From the NCBI RefSeq assembly GCF_036346875.1, contig NZ_CP107852.1:2976001-3040000 (forward strand): a stretch of DNA of 64,000 nucleotides. Reading direction: 5' to 3'. Shown here one piece after another: positions 28,615-36,634 of the stretch. The notes under the pieces were generated by a model, which was not told where the DNA came from, searched no databases, and worked only from the letters and a program-made list of their open reading frames with translations. Each line of letters starts with the position of its first letter. The first letter of the stretch is position 1. Source of the DNA: Nocardia sp. NBC_00508 (lineage in GTDB: Bacteria > Actinomycetota > Actinomycetes > Mycobacteriales > Mycobacteriaceae). The translations under genes were made by a program, and so were the position numbers.

Positions 28615-30672
28615 GTGGACGACCTGCCGTTCGATTCGCTGTACCGGCATGGGTTCGCCCGGGTGGCGGTGGCCGTGCCCCGGGTCCGGGTGGCCGATCC
28701 CGCCTACAACGTCGAGCAGACCGTCGAGCTGGCCGGGGAGGCGGTGGCGGCCGGTGCGGTGCTGACGATATTCCCCGAACTGGGTTTGTCCTCGTATACC
28801 GCCGACGACCTGTTCCATCAGGACGCACTGGACGACGCGGTCGATGCGGCGCTCGAGCGGGTCGTCGCGGCCAGCACAGACCTCGACACGGTGCTCGTCG
28901 TCGGCGCCCCCGCGCGGGCGCAGGGCAGGCTGTTCAACTGCGCGGTCGCGATCTGCCGTGGCGTCGTGCTCGGTGTGGCGCCGAAGAGCTATCTGCCGAA
29001 CTACCGGGAGTACTACGAGAAGCGTCAGTTCGCGGCGGCGCGGGAAGCGCTGGAAGACCAGATCACGATCGCGGGGCACCGGGCGCCGTTCGGGTCCGAT
29101 CTGCTGTTCCGCGCGAGCAACCTGGCGGATTTCACCTTTCACCTGGAGATCTGCGAGGACGGATGGGTTCCTCTGCCACCCAGCGGCTTTGCCGCGTTGG
29201 CCGGTGCGACGGTGCTGGTCAACCTGTCCGCGAGCAACATCGTGATCGGGAAGGCGGACTACCGGCGGACGCTGTGCACCTCGCATTCGGCCCGCTACCT
29301 CGCGGCGTATTTGTATTCCGCCTCGGGGCACGGCGAGTCCACCACCGACCTCGCGTGGGACGGGCAGGCGCTGATCTGCGAGAACGGCGACCTGCTCGCC
29401 GAGGGCGAGCGGTTCTCCGATCATCCCCAGCTGATCACCGCCGATCTGGATCTGCGCCGGCTCGCCGCGGATCGCTTGCGCACCACCAGCTTCGCCGACA
29501 ATGTGCACGACCACCGCGACCGGTTGACCGCGATGCGACGCGTCGAGGTACGGTTGCCGATCCCCGAAGGACCGACCGCGCTGCGCCGCGATATCGAGCG
29601 CTTCCCTTACGTCCCGGCCGATCCCGCCGTGCGCAATGAGCGTTGCGCCGAGGTGCACCACATCCAGGTCGAGGGTCTGAGCACGCGATTGCGCGCCACC
29701 GGCCTGGAGCGGGTGGTGATCGGAGTGTCCGGCGGGTTGGACTCCACCCAGGCGCTGATCGTGGCGGCCAAGACGATGGACCGGCTCGGCCTGCCGCGGG
29801 CGAACGTGCTGGCCTACACCATGCCCGGATTCGCGACCAGCACCAGAACCCGTACCGACGCGCACCGCCTGATGGCGGCGCTCGATGTCACGGCGGGTGA
29901 GATCGACATCCGGCCTTCGGCCGCTCAGATGCTGCGCGACCTCGGCCACCCGGCCGCCGACGGCGCGGAGCAGTACGACATCACCTACGAGAACGTGCAG
30001 GCGGGCGAACGGACTTCGCACCTGTTCCGGCTGGCCAACCAGCACGGCGCGCTGGTGGTCGGCACGGGCGATCTCAGCGAGCTCGCCCTCGGCTGGTGCA
30101 CATTCGGCGTCGGAGACCACATGGCGCATTACAGCGTCAACGCCTCGGTGCCCAAGACACTGATCAAATACCTGATCGCGTGGGCGGTGGACACCGAGCA
30201 GTTCGGACCCGAAGCGGGCGAGGTGCTGTCGTCGATTCTGCGCACCGAGATCTCCCCTGAGCTGATTCCGCACGCGGATACCTCGGCGCCGCGGCAGAGT
30301 TCGGAGGCCACGGTCGGCCCGTACGAGTTGCAGGACTTCCATCTGTACTACCTGTTGCGCTTCGGCTACCGGCCGAGCCGCGTCGCGTATCTGGCCCGGC
30401 ACGCCTGGTCCGATGCCGCTGCCGGGCGCTGGCCCGACCTCGTGCCCGCCGACCAGCGCCATGCCTACGATCTCGCCACGATCAAGCACTGGCTGGCCGA
30501 ATTCCTGCGCCGCTTCGTGCAGACCAGCCAGTTCAAGCGCTCGACTCTGCCGAACGCGCCGAAGGTCGGCTCCGGCGGATCGCTCTCGCCGCGCGGCGAC
30601 TGGCGCGCTCCGAGCGACGCGTCGGCGACGGCCTGGCTGGACGAGCTCGCCCGCAACGTGCCGGACTACTGA
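28615..30672 (+). CDS. nadE: Glutamine-dependent NAD+ synthetase
   Basis: 685 residues from GTG 28615 (aagggg six bases upstream; ATG 28579 would add 12 residues that have no counterpart in the M. tuberculosis enzyme as I recall it). The N-terminal nitrilase-type glutaminase domain has the triad Glu in FPELGLSSY, Lys in [13 protein letters not shown] and Cys in LEICEDGW. The C-terminal synthetase has the ATP loop [13 protein letters not shown], then [11 protein letters not shown] and [13 protein letters not shown]. It makes NAD+ from deamido-NAD+, glutamine and ATP in the cytoplasm. It stands alone. Confidence 0.96.
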   Translation: MDDLPFDSLYRHGFARVAVAVPRVRVADPAYNVEQTVELAGEAVAAGAVLTIFPELGLSSYTADDLFHQDALDDAVDAALERVVAASTDLDTVLVVGAPARAQGRLFNCAVAICRGVVLGVAPKSYLPNYREYYEKRQFAAAREALEDQITIAGHRAPFGSDLLFRASNLADFTFHLEICEDGWVPLPPSGFAALAGATVLVNLSASNIVIGKADYRRTLCTSHSARYLAAYLYSASGHGESTTDLAWDGQALICENGDLLAEGERFSDHPQLITADLDLRRLAADRLRTTSFADNVHDHRDRLTAMRRVEVRLPIPEGPTALRRDIERFPYVPADPAVRNERCAEVHHIQVEGLSTRLRATGLERVVIGVSGGLDSTQALIVAAKTMDRLGLPRANVLAYTMPGFATSTRTRTDAHRLMAALDVTAGEIDIRPSAAQMLRDLGHPAADGAEQYDITYENVQAGERTSHLFRLANQHGALVVGTGDLSELALGWCTFGVGDHMAHYSVNASVPKTLIKYLIAWAVDTEQFGPEAGEVLSSILRTEISPELIPHADTSAPRQSSEATVGPYELQDFHLYYLLRFGYRPSRVAYLARHAWSDAAAGRWPDLVPADQRHAYDLATIKHWLAEFLRRFVQTSQFKRSTLPNAPKVGSGGSLSPRGDWRAPSDASATAWLDELARNVPDY

Positions 30673-30731
30673 CCCGGCCGGGCGTGCGACGCCCCGCGTG
30701 CGGCCGAGCGGTGCGTGCTTATGGTGGCGGG

Positions 30732-31406
30732 GTGAGTGAAAAACCCGGCTGGGATGCCATCGATGGTGCGTTGCGGCCGCTGTACGGCGATATCGAGCCC
30801 TTCCACTGGGCCCCGGACCACCCGTGGTCGCTCGGCGGAGCCGACCCGCTCGACGGGATCAGCGCCTACTCCCGTACCGACCCGGTACCGCACTGGCACT
30901 ACATCGGCTACGGCATGACCGAGCTGTACGAGAAGGAGTGGGACAACCCGGCGGAATCCGGCTGGGGCTTCGAACTCACCTTCCGCCTGGTGCGCAGGCC
31001 CGAGCAGACCGAGCCGCCCGCGTGGCCGACGAACTTCCTGCAGAATCTGGCCCGCTACGTGTTCCAGTCCGGCAAGTGGTTCGAGCCTGGCCACACCATC
31101 AAGTCGAACGGGCCGATCGCGGCAGGTCACACGGACTGCACCAGTCATGCCGTCTGCTTCGTGGCCGACCCGGAACTCGGCACCATCGACAGCCCGCACG
31201 GCCGGGTCCGGTTCCTGCAGATCGTCGGCCTCACGACGCCGGAATACCGGGCGGCGCAGGGCGGACGCGCCCTCGAACTGCTCGCCCAGCTGGAACCGCG
31301 ACTTCCCCTGTACGTCACCGACATCCATCGTGAGCCGCTGGTCTCGGAGCCGAAACCGCAGGCCCGTTGGCCGCGGTGGGGCGGAGGTCTGGCCGGGCGG
31401 GCGTGA
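30732..31406 (+). CDS. Suppressor-of-fused domain protein
   Basis: 224 residues from GTG 30732. It carries the bacterial SUFU-like domain: GADPLDGISAYSRTDPVPHW followed by HYIGYGMTELYE, GWGFELTFRLVRRP, WPTNFLQNLARYVFQSGKWF and GHTDCTSHAVCFVADPELG. In bacteria this family is often found as immunity or accessory proteins of uncertain role; no toxin gene is next to it here. No signal peptide or membrane segment is seen, so it is cytoplasmic. Confidence 0.82.
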   Translation: MSEKPGWDAIDGALRPLYGDIEPFHWAPDHPWSLGGADPLDGISAYSRTDPVPHWHYIGYGMTELYEKEWDNPAESGWGFELTFRLVRRPEQTEPPAWPTNFLQNLARYVFQSGKWFEPGHTIKSNGPIAAGHTDCTSHAVCFVADPELGTIDSPHGRVRFLQIVGLTTPEYRAAQGGRALELLAQLEPRLPLYVTDIHREPLVSEPKPQARWPRWGGGLAGRA

Positions 31407-31407
31407 T

Positions 31408-31638
31408 TCAGGCCGCTCGCATCGCGTAGCGTGCGCGCCGAGCGCTTTCGCGTGGCCGGGAGATCGCGGCGGCTCGGGTGCGCAGCGCCCGGCGATGACG
31501 CGCCCGTGCGGCACGCGCGCCACGGATTCCATTGACCACATTGCGGATTCGGCGATCGGAAGCCGCTCGCCGCGCCACGCCGATCACCAGGATGAACACG
31601 ACGAGCACGGTTACCGCGCGGAGCTTGCCGCCCCTCAT
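31408..31638 (-). CDS. Small basic single-pass membrane protein
   Basis: 76 residues from ATG 31638. One hydrophobic segment at about residues 5-20 (LRAVTVLVVFILVIGVA) and then a very Arg/Ala-rich tail (RRIRNVVNGIRGARAARARH) that would lie in the cytoplasm and could bind nucleic acid or phospholipid head groups. It starts 7 bases after the ClpC2 stop, so it is probably in its operon. I do not recognise a family; being a real gene is likely but not certain. Confidence 0.5.
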   Translation of the reverse strand: MRGGKLRAVTVLVVFILVIGVARRAASDRRIRNVVNGIRGARAARARHRRALRTRAAAISRPRESARRARYAMRAA

Positions 31639-31645
31639 CGCCGGA

Positions 31646-32371
31646 TCAGGACTGCCCGGACGTGAACGCCGCGAGCAGCTCGACCAGGTGCGCTTCGGTC
31701 CGCGCCTTGTCCATGCCGAGGTCACTGAGCAGGCCGGAACCGTTCTCCTGCTCGAGCAGCGCCAACAGGATGTGCTCGGTGCCGATGTAGTTGTGCCCCA
31801 GACGAAGCGCCTCACGGAAGGTGAGCTCCAGGACCTTCTTGGCCTCGGAGCCGAATGGCACCAGCGCGGGAACCTCGCCCTCGCTCGGCGGCAGCGACGC
31901 GGTGGCGGCCGCGGAGAGCACGTCCAGCGCAACACGATTGGCGACCAGCTCCCGCACCGCGAGCCCCTCCGGTTCGGTGAGCAGCCCGAGCACCACGTGC
32001 CCGACGCCGATCTCCCGGTTTCCCGCGCTGCGAGCGGCCTCTTGCGCGGCCATCACCACCTGGCGCGCCCGCGTGGTGAAGCGGGCGAACCCGGCGTTCG
32101 GATCCATGGCGGCGGCGTCGGCCGGGTCGGGCACCTTGGGCACGAACCGCTTCTGCGCGGCCTGCTTGCTGACGCCCATGCTGACGCCGATGTCGGTCCA
32201 GGAGGCCCCGGAGCGGCGGGCCTGGTCCACGAAGTGGCCGATCAGGTGATCGGCCAGCTCGTCGAGATGATTTGCCAGGACGACGGCGTCGGAGAGCTGG
32301 TCGAGCACATTGTCGGGCCGGGCTTTCTTGATGCCATCGATCAGGTCGTCGAGGCGGAATTGTGATGCCAT
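31646..32371 (-). CDS. clpC2: ClpC2-like protein with Clp N-domain and helix-turn-helix
   Basis: 241 residues. It matches mycobacterial ClpC2: an N-terminal part LDQLSDAVVLANHLDELADH with the helix-turn-helix SWTDIGVSMGVSKQAAQKRF (about residues 57-76), then two Clp repeat-like motifs ending in FREALRLGHNYIGTEHILLA (about 190-210). The ATPase domains of ClpC1 are absent. In mycobacteria ClpC2 has been described as binding ClpC1-targeting peptide antibiotics and repressing its own promoter. Here two perfect palindromes adjoin the start codon, in agreement with autoregulation. Confidence 0.9.
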   Translation of the reverse strand: MASQFRLDDLIDGIKKARPDNVLDQLSDAVVLANHLDELADHLIGHFVDQARRSGASWTDIGVSMGVSKQAAQKRFVPKVPDPADAAAMDPNAGFARFTTRARQVVMAAQEAARSAGNREIGVGHVVLGLLTEPEGLAVRELVANRVALDVLSAAATASLPPSEGEVPALVPFGSEAKKVLELTFREALRLGHNYIGTEHILLALLEQENGSGLLSDLGMDKARTEAHLVELLAAFTSGQS

Positions 32372-32372
32372 G

Positions 32373-32391
32373 CGTCAACCATAGGTTGACG
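32373..32391. promoter_or_regulatory. ClpC2 operator 1
   Basis: cgtcaacc-ata-ggttgacg: a perfect 8-bp inverted repeat around 3 bases, one base before the clpC2 start codon. A repressor here would also block translation-initiation-region transcripts. Confidence 0.75.
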
Positions 32392-32400
32392 ATGCGCAAT

Positions 32401-32419
32401 CGTCAACCGTTGGTTGACG
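32401..32419. promoter_or_regulatory. ClpC2 operator 2
   Basis: cgtcaacc-gtt-ggttgacg: the same arms as operator 1 with a different centre; centres 28 bases apart. It lies in the 52-base gap between the flavoprotein gene and clpC2. Confidence 0.75.
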
Positions 32420-32423
32420 ATGC

Positions 32424-33512
32424 TCAGGGCCGGGCGGCCCAGGATGCGCCGCGCACCACCCGCTCCTTCACCCACGCCGCCGTTCGTCCGGTCAGCACCG
32501 TCCGAGCCGGCGCGTCATCGGCGTGGACGAACTGGATCACGCCGTCCCGGCGCCCCAGGCTGAGACACTGCAAGACGTACCGGAACCGCAGCGGCCGCGG
32601 CTCGGCCCCGCGCATCCGCGCGACGACGGCATCGGCCGCGTACTTGCCGGTGGGCAGCGCCGTGGCACAGGCCATGCGCAGCTCGCGCCCGCCGGGCCCC
32701 ACGACAAGGGCGGCGTCACCCGCGGCGTAGACGTCCGGATGCGACAGCGAACGCAGCGTGGCATCGGTCAACACGCTGCCGTCGGAATCCACCGCAAGAC
32801 CCGAGCGCGCGGCAAGATCGGGCACGCGAAAACCCGTGGTCCACACCGTCGCCGCGGCCTCGACGAGCGAGCCGTCGGCCAACCGCATGCCCGCGGCCGT
32901 CACCTCGATCACCTTGACGTCCGAGCGGATCTCGACCCCGAGACGCTCCAGTGTCCGCCGGATATGCGTCCGTGCGCGCGACGACAGCCAGGCACCCGGT
33001 TCCTCCGAGCCGAGCAACAGCACCCGGCTATCCGGATGCGATTCCGCCAGTTCCGCCGCGAGTTCGATCCCGGTCGCCCCGGCACCCACCACCGCGACCG
33101 TTCCGCGCGGAATCACCAGCCTCTTCATATCCTCCTGCGTCGCAATGGAATAGGCATGCGCTGCGACGCCTGGAACGCGCTCGGCATCGGCCACGCTGCC
33201 GAGCGCGTAGACCAGGGTGTCGTAGTCGAGGGCGGGCGCCGCGTCGAGCACTACGCGCTTGCCGGTCGTATCGATGTCCGTAGCGACGGCGTGTGCGAAG
33301 TGAACGCCCTTGCGTTCCAGCAATTCCCGCAGATCCCATGCGGGAATCCGCTGTCCGGCCGCCTGCTGATGCAGCCGCACCCGCTCGATGAACGCCGCGT
33401 GGGCGTCCACCACGGTGATCCGCGCGTCACGCGCTGTCCGCGCGAACCTGCGGGCCGCCGCCAGCCCCGCGTACCCGGCGCCGAGTACGACGATCCGATG
33501 CTGTCCGGTCAT
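32424..33512 (-). CDS. NDH-2-like FAD oxidoreductase, probable ECF sigma target
   Basis: 362 residues with FAD motif VLGAGYAGLAAARR (residues 9-22), NAD motif VVGAGATGIELAAELAE and the second FAD motif VYAAGDAALV. It resembles type II NADH dehydrogenases but lacks an obvious C-terminal membrane anchor. Ribosome site aaggag lies 7-8 bases before ATG 33512. It follows an ECF41/SigJ-type sigma gene; ECF41 sigma factors are typically encoded next to a carboxymuconolactone decarboxylase, oxidoreductase or epimerase gene that they transcribe. Confidence 0.85.
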   Translation of the reverse strand: MTGQHRIVVLGAGYAGLAAARRFARTARDARITVVDAHAAFIERVRLHQQAAGQRIPAWDLRELLERKGVHFAHAVATDIDTTGKRVVLDAAPALDYDTLVYALGSVADAERVPGVAAHAYSIATQEDMKRLVIPRGTVAVVGAGATGIELAAELAESHPDSRVLLLGSEEPGAWLSSRARTHIRRTLERLGVEIRSDVKVIEVTAAGMRLADGSLVEAAATVWTTGFRVPDLAARSGLAVDSDGSVLTDATLRSLSHPDVYAAGDAALVVGPGGRELRMACATALPTGKYAADAVVARMRGAEPRPLRFRYVLQCLSLGRRDGVIQFVHADDAPARTVLTGRTAAWVKERVVRGASWAARP

Positions 33513-33546
33513 GATGTGGCTCCTTCCGATCGGCCATCACCCTTCA

Positions 33547-33573
33547 GACCGGACAGGCCATCGAATCCTGACA
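33547..33573 (-). promoter_or_regulatory. Candidate ECF41-type promoter
   Basis: On the minus strand tgtcagg (33567-33573) and cggtc (33547-33551) are 15 bases apart, close to the ECF41 pattern TGTCACA-N16-CGTC. They lie 35-61 bases before the flavoprotein start. A pattern match only. Confidence 0.4.
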
Positions 33574-33593
33574 GACCAGACCCGTGAACCGCG

Positions 33594-34691
33594 TCACAAG
33601 GAGCGGCGAGGCCGGGCCGGGAGCGTGCCCACCGTGCCATCCGGCCCGCTCGACCCGGCGAAATAAGCCAGCTTCTCCGGGTTGACGATCAACCGCAACG
33701 CCGCGACCGCGCCCTCGGCCACCTCGATCCCCACCACGAGCAGTGGCGCGCCGTCGACCCGCGCGACCACGGCGGGCGCGCCATTGACCTCCTCGACGAG
33801 CAACTGCATCCCCGGCACCTCCCAACGCAGCAGGCCCGCGAGGTACCGCGCCACATGGTTCGCGCCGTGTACCGGGCGCCGGGCCGCATTGATCGCACCG
33901 CCGCCGTCGGCCGTCGCGGTCACGTCGGCGGTGAGCATTCGCTCCAGCGCCTCGATATCGCCGTCCCGCGCCGCCTTCAGGAACCGTTCGACCAGTTCGC
34001 GGGCGTGGCCAGCCGGAATATCGAAGCGGGCCCGCCCTTCTCGCACACGCTGGCCCGCCCGCCGGAAGATCTGCTGCGAGTTGGCCTCGGTCACGTCGAG
34101 CATGTCGGCGATCTCGCGGTGCGCGTACCCGAAAGCCTCGCGCAGCACGAAGACGGCCCGTTCCACCGGATTCAACCGCTCCAGCGCGGTCAGCAGCGCG
34201 AACGAAACGAGTTCGCGCTCTTCGACGGTCTCCAGCGGACCGAGCTCGCCGCGCGCGGTCGGCACCGGCTCGGGCAGCCACGGTCCGACATAGCTCTCCC
34301 GCCGCGCCCGCGCCGAAACCAGCCAGGTACGGCAGAGATTCACCAGCGCCGTGGTCAACCACGCCTCGGCGGAGCGGATCTCGCCGCGGTCGGCGCCGTC
34401 CCAGCGCAGATAGGTCTCCTGCACGGCGTCCTCGGCCTCGCTCGCCGAACCGAGCATCCGGTAGGCGAGCGCGAACAGCCGCGGCCGGTGCTCCTGGAAT
34501 TCCCGCAGGCTGTGCTGCCTCTCCGGGTCTTCGGGCAGTAGTGGTCGGGTGACACGGGATCCACGTTCAGGTCCTGCGTATGGTGCCGCTACTGGTTTGG
34601 GCGTGCCCGACGAGTTACCAATGTGCCCCCTAAAGGCATATCCGCCGGTCATGGGGCCGACAGTACCGTGTGATCTGCGGCCATTTGCCAT
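33594..34691 (-). CDS. ECF41/SigJ-type sigma factor with SnoaL-like C-terminus
   Basis: Up to 365 residues; the first 40 or so are atypical and the true start may be ATG 34652. Sigma region 2 is at PRLFALAYRMLGSASEAEDA followed by VQETYLRWDG, the linker motif is YVGPWLPEPV, region 4 is LLTALERLNPVERAVFVLRE and FGYAHREIADMLDVTEANSQ. The SnoaL-like C-terminal domain (from RELVERFLKAARDGDIEALE) ends in RLIVNPEKLAYF, the NPxKL signature of ECF41, where this extension replaces an anti-sigma factor. The probable target is the flavoprotein gene downstream. Confidence 0.88.
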   Translation of the reverse strand: MANGRRSHGTVGPMTGGYAFRGHIGNSSGTPKPVAAPYAGPERGSRVTRPLLPEDPERQHSLREFQEHRPRLFALAYRMLGSASEAEDAVQETYLRWDGADRGEIRSAEAWLTTALVNLCRTWLVSARARRESYVGPWLPEPVPTARGELGPLETVEERELVSFALLTALERLNPVERAVFVLREAFGYAHREIADMLDVTEANSQQIFRRAGQRVREGRARFDIPAGHARELVERFLKAARDGDIEALERMLTADVTATADGGGAINAARRPVHGANHVARYLAGLLRWEVPGMQLLVEEVNGAPAVVARVDGAPLLVVGIEVAEGAVAALRLIVNPEKLAYFAGSSGPDGTVGTLPARPRRSL

Positions 34692-34740
34692 CTACTCGTC
34701 AAGAATCCGGCCGACGTGTGTCTAGGTGTGGTGGCGCGTG

Positions 34741-34976
34741 ACGTTGGTTCCACAAGATGATCTTGAAGGCAACCGGTCCTGGGCCAAGATCACCGCACAC
34801 GCCGCGTGAACTCTGGACCGGCGCGGACTGACCGCGCTGTTCTGGTCCAACATAACAACCCGTACGGCACCTTCCGCCTCGACATGAACAAGCGCCTCAA
34901 CCTGGAGACGACCGCTGCCGTGCCCCGCCCGCGGACCTTCGCGGATGCCGCCCGGACGAGCTCAGAGCACCGATGA
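34741..34976 (+). pseudogene. Tn3-family transposase C-terminal remnant
   Basis: The frame from 34741 reads TLVPQDDLEGNRSWAKI, an internal stop at 34807, then TLDRRGLTALFWSNI. After a frameshift near 34853 it continues NPYGTFRLDMNKRLNL to a stop at 34974-34976. This matches the C-terminal end of Tn3-family TnpA (pattern LTPLFWxHVNPYGxFxLDMxxRLDL, from memory). It is a dead fragment; no 38-bp terminal repeat was found nearby. It marks past transposition at the left edge of the resistance-type island. Confidence 0.65.
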
Positions 34977-35056
34977 ATGGCTTCCCATGCCTCACCTTCC
35001 CCGGACGAGCGGGGCGCTACGGATCACGGACTTCGTGTCCCGCAAGAATTGGAGCG

Positions 35057-35069
35057 AGACGATTCGTCT
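35057..35069. promoter_or_regulatory. Small palindrome in a probable promoter
   Basis: agacga-t-tcgtct is perfect, lies 16 bases before the leader peptide start, and is close to ttggag (about 35050) and ttgtta (about 35069). It may be an operator in the promoter of the leader and ABC-F fragment. Confidence 0.35.
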
Positions 35070-35084
35070 TGTTATGGTGGGGCC

Positions 35085-35108
35085 ATGGCTTTCCTCTTCT
35101 TCGTCTGA
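35085..35108 (+). CDS. Leader peptide MAFLFFV of an attenuator
   Basis: A seven-codon frame, ATG to TGA, with ggtgggg just upstream. It precedes the ABC-F fragment by 67 bases. Between them are short inverted repeats, including aggg-aaag-ccct, which would cover the ribosome site of the ATG at 35176. This arrangement is typical of ribosome-mediated attenuation of antibiotic-resistance genes: stalling in the leader by a drug frees the downstream start. The peptide is seen; regulation is inferred. Confidence 0.5.
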   Translation: MAFLFFV

Positions 35109-35175
35109 GTCCGGGCACGGCCCATGCCGCCGTTTCTGCTGCCCGTAGACCCCTCGTATGCCCAGGGAAAGCCCT

Positions 35176-35733
35176 ATGCGCGACCGCGCCCATACCTCCC
35201 TGCCCACCACCATCCCCGCTGTGGCGCAGCTGTCCGTCAAGTCCGTCACCAAGTCGTATGGCACCCGGACCATCCTCGACCAGGTCTCCTTCACCGTCCG
35301 GCCTGGCGAGAAGGCTGCCGTCATTGGTGAGAACGGCTCCGGCAAGTCCACCTTGCTGCGGCTGCTCGCCACGGCCGAGACGCCGGACGCCGGGGAGGTC
35401 ACCGTCCGCTTTCCCGGCGGAACCGGCTACCTCGCCCAGACCCTCGACCTTGATGCGGACTGCACCGTGCAAGACGCCGTCGACCTCGCCCTGACCGAAC
35501 TGCGCGATATAGAGCGAAGGCTCCGTGCCGCAGAGGAGTCCCTCGCCGACCGGCGAGCAGCTGGAACTGCACCCCGGCCGCAGGCGCTGACCCCGGTCCG
35601 GCCCGCCCTGAATCGCTTGGCATCCACCAATCCACTGAAACAAGGGATCCATGACCACCTTCCTGACACCACAACAACAGCGCGCCGACCGCACCTCCGC
35701 CGCCGTCGAGGCAGCCGTCGCGGCCGGGCGTGA
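35176..35733 (+). pseudogene. Truncated ABC-F ribosome-protection protein
   Basis: From ATG 35176 (35158 also in frame) the protein runs VAQLSVKSVTKSYGTRTILD, QVSFTVRPGEKAAVIGENGS with Walker A GENGSGKST, to LTELRDIERRLRAAEESLAD. This is the first 120 or so residues of an ABC-F protein of the kind that removes antibiotics from ribosomes. After about 35545 the similarity stops and the frame continues as low-complexity Arg/Pro sequence into the next gene. The signature, Walker B, linker and second ATPase domain are all missing, so it cannot work as an ABC-F. A deletion joined it to the phosphotransferase region. Confidence 0.75.
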
Positions 35734-36604
35734 GCTTGGCCTGACCGTCACCGAGCCCACGGTGCTCCACGACGTCTTTTCGGTCGTCGTCCACCTGGCC
35801 CCCGCGCCGGTGGTGGCCCGAATTCCCACCGTCCTACCCCGCCCGGACGACCTGGCCGCCCTCGCGCGCCGCCAGCAGGACGAGCTGGATGTCACACGGT
35901 GGCTGGCCGACCAGAAAATCCCCGTGATCGCGCCCAGCCCGCTCGTGCCGCGCGAACCCGTGCAGCGCGACGGGTTCTCGATGACGTTCTGGCCGTTCGT
36001 CGAGGAGGCCAGGGACAAGGAACCCGACTACGTCGCGAACGCCGAGAGCGTCGCCGACCTGCACGCGGCACTGCGCGCCTACCCGGGCCACCTGGAGTTC
36101 CTGTCCGCGGCCGACCCGGGGTTCATCGCGGGCAGCCTCGCCCGGCTCGACCAGCATCCTGACCTGATCGGAGCGGCCGAGCTCGACCGGGCCCGCCGCG
36201 AATGGCAGTTCCTCGAACCCCTCGTACGCTCACGCAGCGCCTTCGAGGCTCGGTTCCCCGGCGTCGACCTCCAACCCATCCACGGTGACTCCCCGCCCGC
36301 GAACATCTTCAACGCGGTAGACGGCGACCTCTACGCCGACTTCGAACTGGTCACCCTAGGGCCCGTCGAGTGGGACCTGGCCGCTCTCGGACCCGAGCAC
36401 GAAGCCGCCTACAACCGCGGCGCACGACGCAACGGCACGAGGCCGCTCGACGAGGAGGTCCTCACCTTCGTCAACGCCCTGGGCATGCTGCGGGTCATCG
36501 CCACCCTCACCCTGGTCCCGCAGCTTCCCGAACTGATGGAGTACCTCGAGCCCGCGCTCGACCACTGGCAGACGACGCCCTTCGCCGCCGGCATGAGCAG
36601 CTGA
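35651..36604 (+). CDS. APH-type phosphotransferase
   Basis: 317 residues. The aminoglycoside/macrolide phosphotransferase kinase fold is shown by FSVVVHLAPAPVVARIPTVL near the ATP site, the catalytic loop IHGDSPPANIFN (Asp213) and the metal-binding DFELVTLGPVEWDLAAL (Asp230 region; the usual acidic DWE/DxD is partly changed). It may inactivate an antibiotic or phosphorylate a metabolite; the substrate cannot be told. aaggga precedes ATG 35651. It sits behind the broken ABC-F gene and may use the same attenuated promoter. Confidence 0.78.
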   Translation: MTTFLTPQQQRADRTSAAVEAAVAAGRELGLTVTEPTVLHDVFSVVVHLAPAPVVARIPTVLPRPDDLAALARRQQDELDVTRWLADQKIPVIAPSPLVPREPVQRDGFSMTFWPFVEEARDKEPDYVANAESVADLHAALRAYPGHLEFLSAADPGFIAGSLARLDQHPDLIGAAELDRARREWQFLEPLVRSRSAFEARFPGVDLQPIHGDSPPANIFNAVDGDLYADFELVTLGPVEWDLAALGPEHEAAYNRGARRNGTRPLDEEVLTFVNALGMLRVIATLTLVPQLPELMEYLEPALDHWQTTPFAAGMSS

Positions 36605-36634
36605 TACCAACCGACTGATACCTCAGCCCGATGC

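Noticed and set aside
28417..30489. 690-codon open frame on the minus strand opposite nadE
   Set aside because: It is a high-GC shadow; composition is Arg/Gly/His/Val-rich without domains, while nadE on the other strand has all catalytic motifs.
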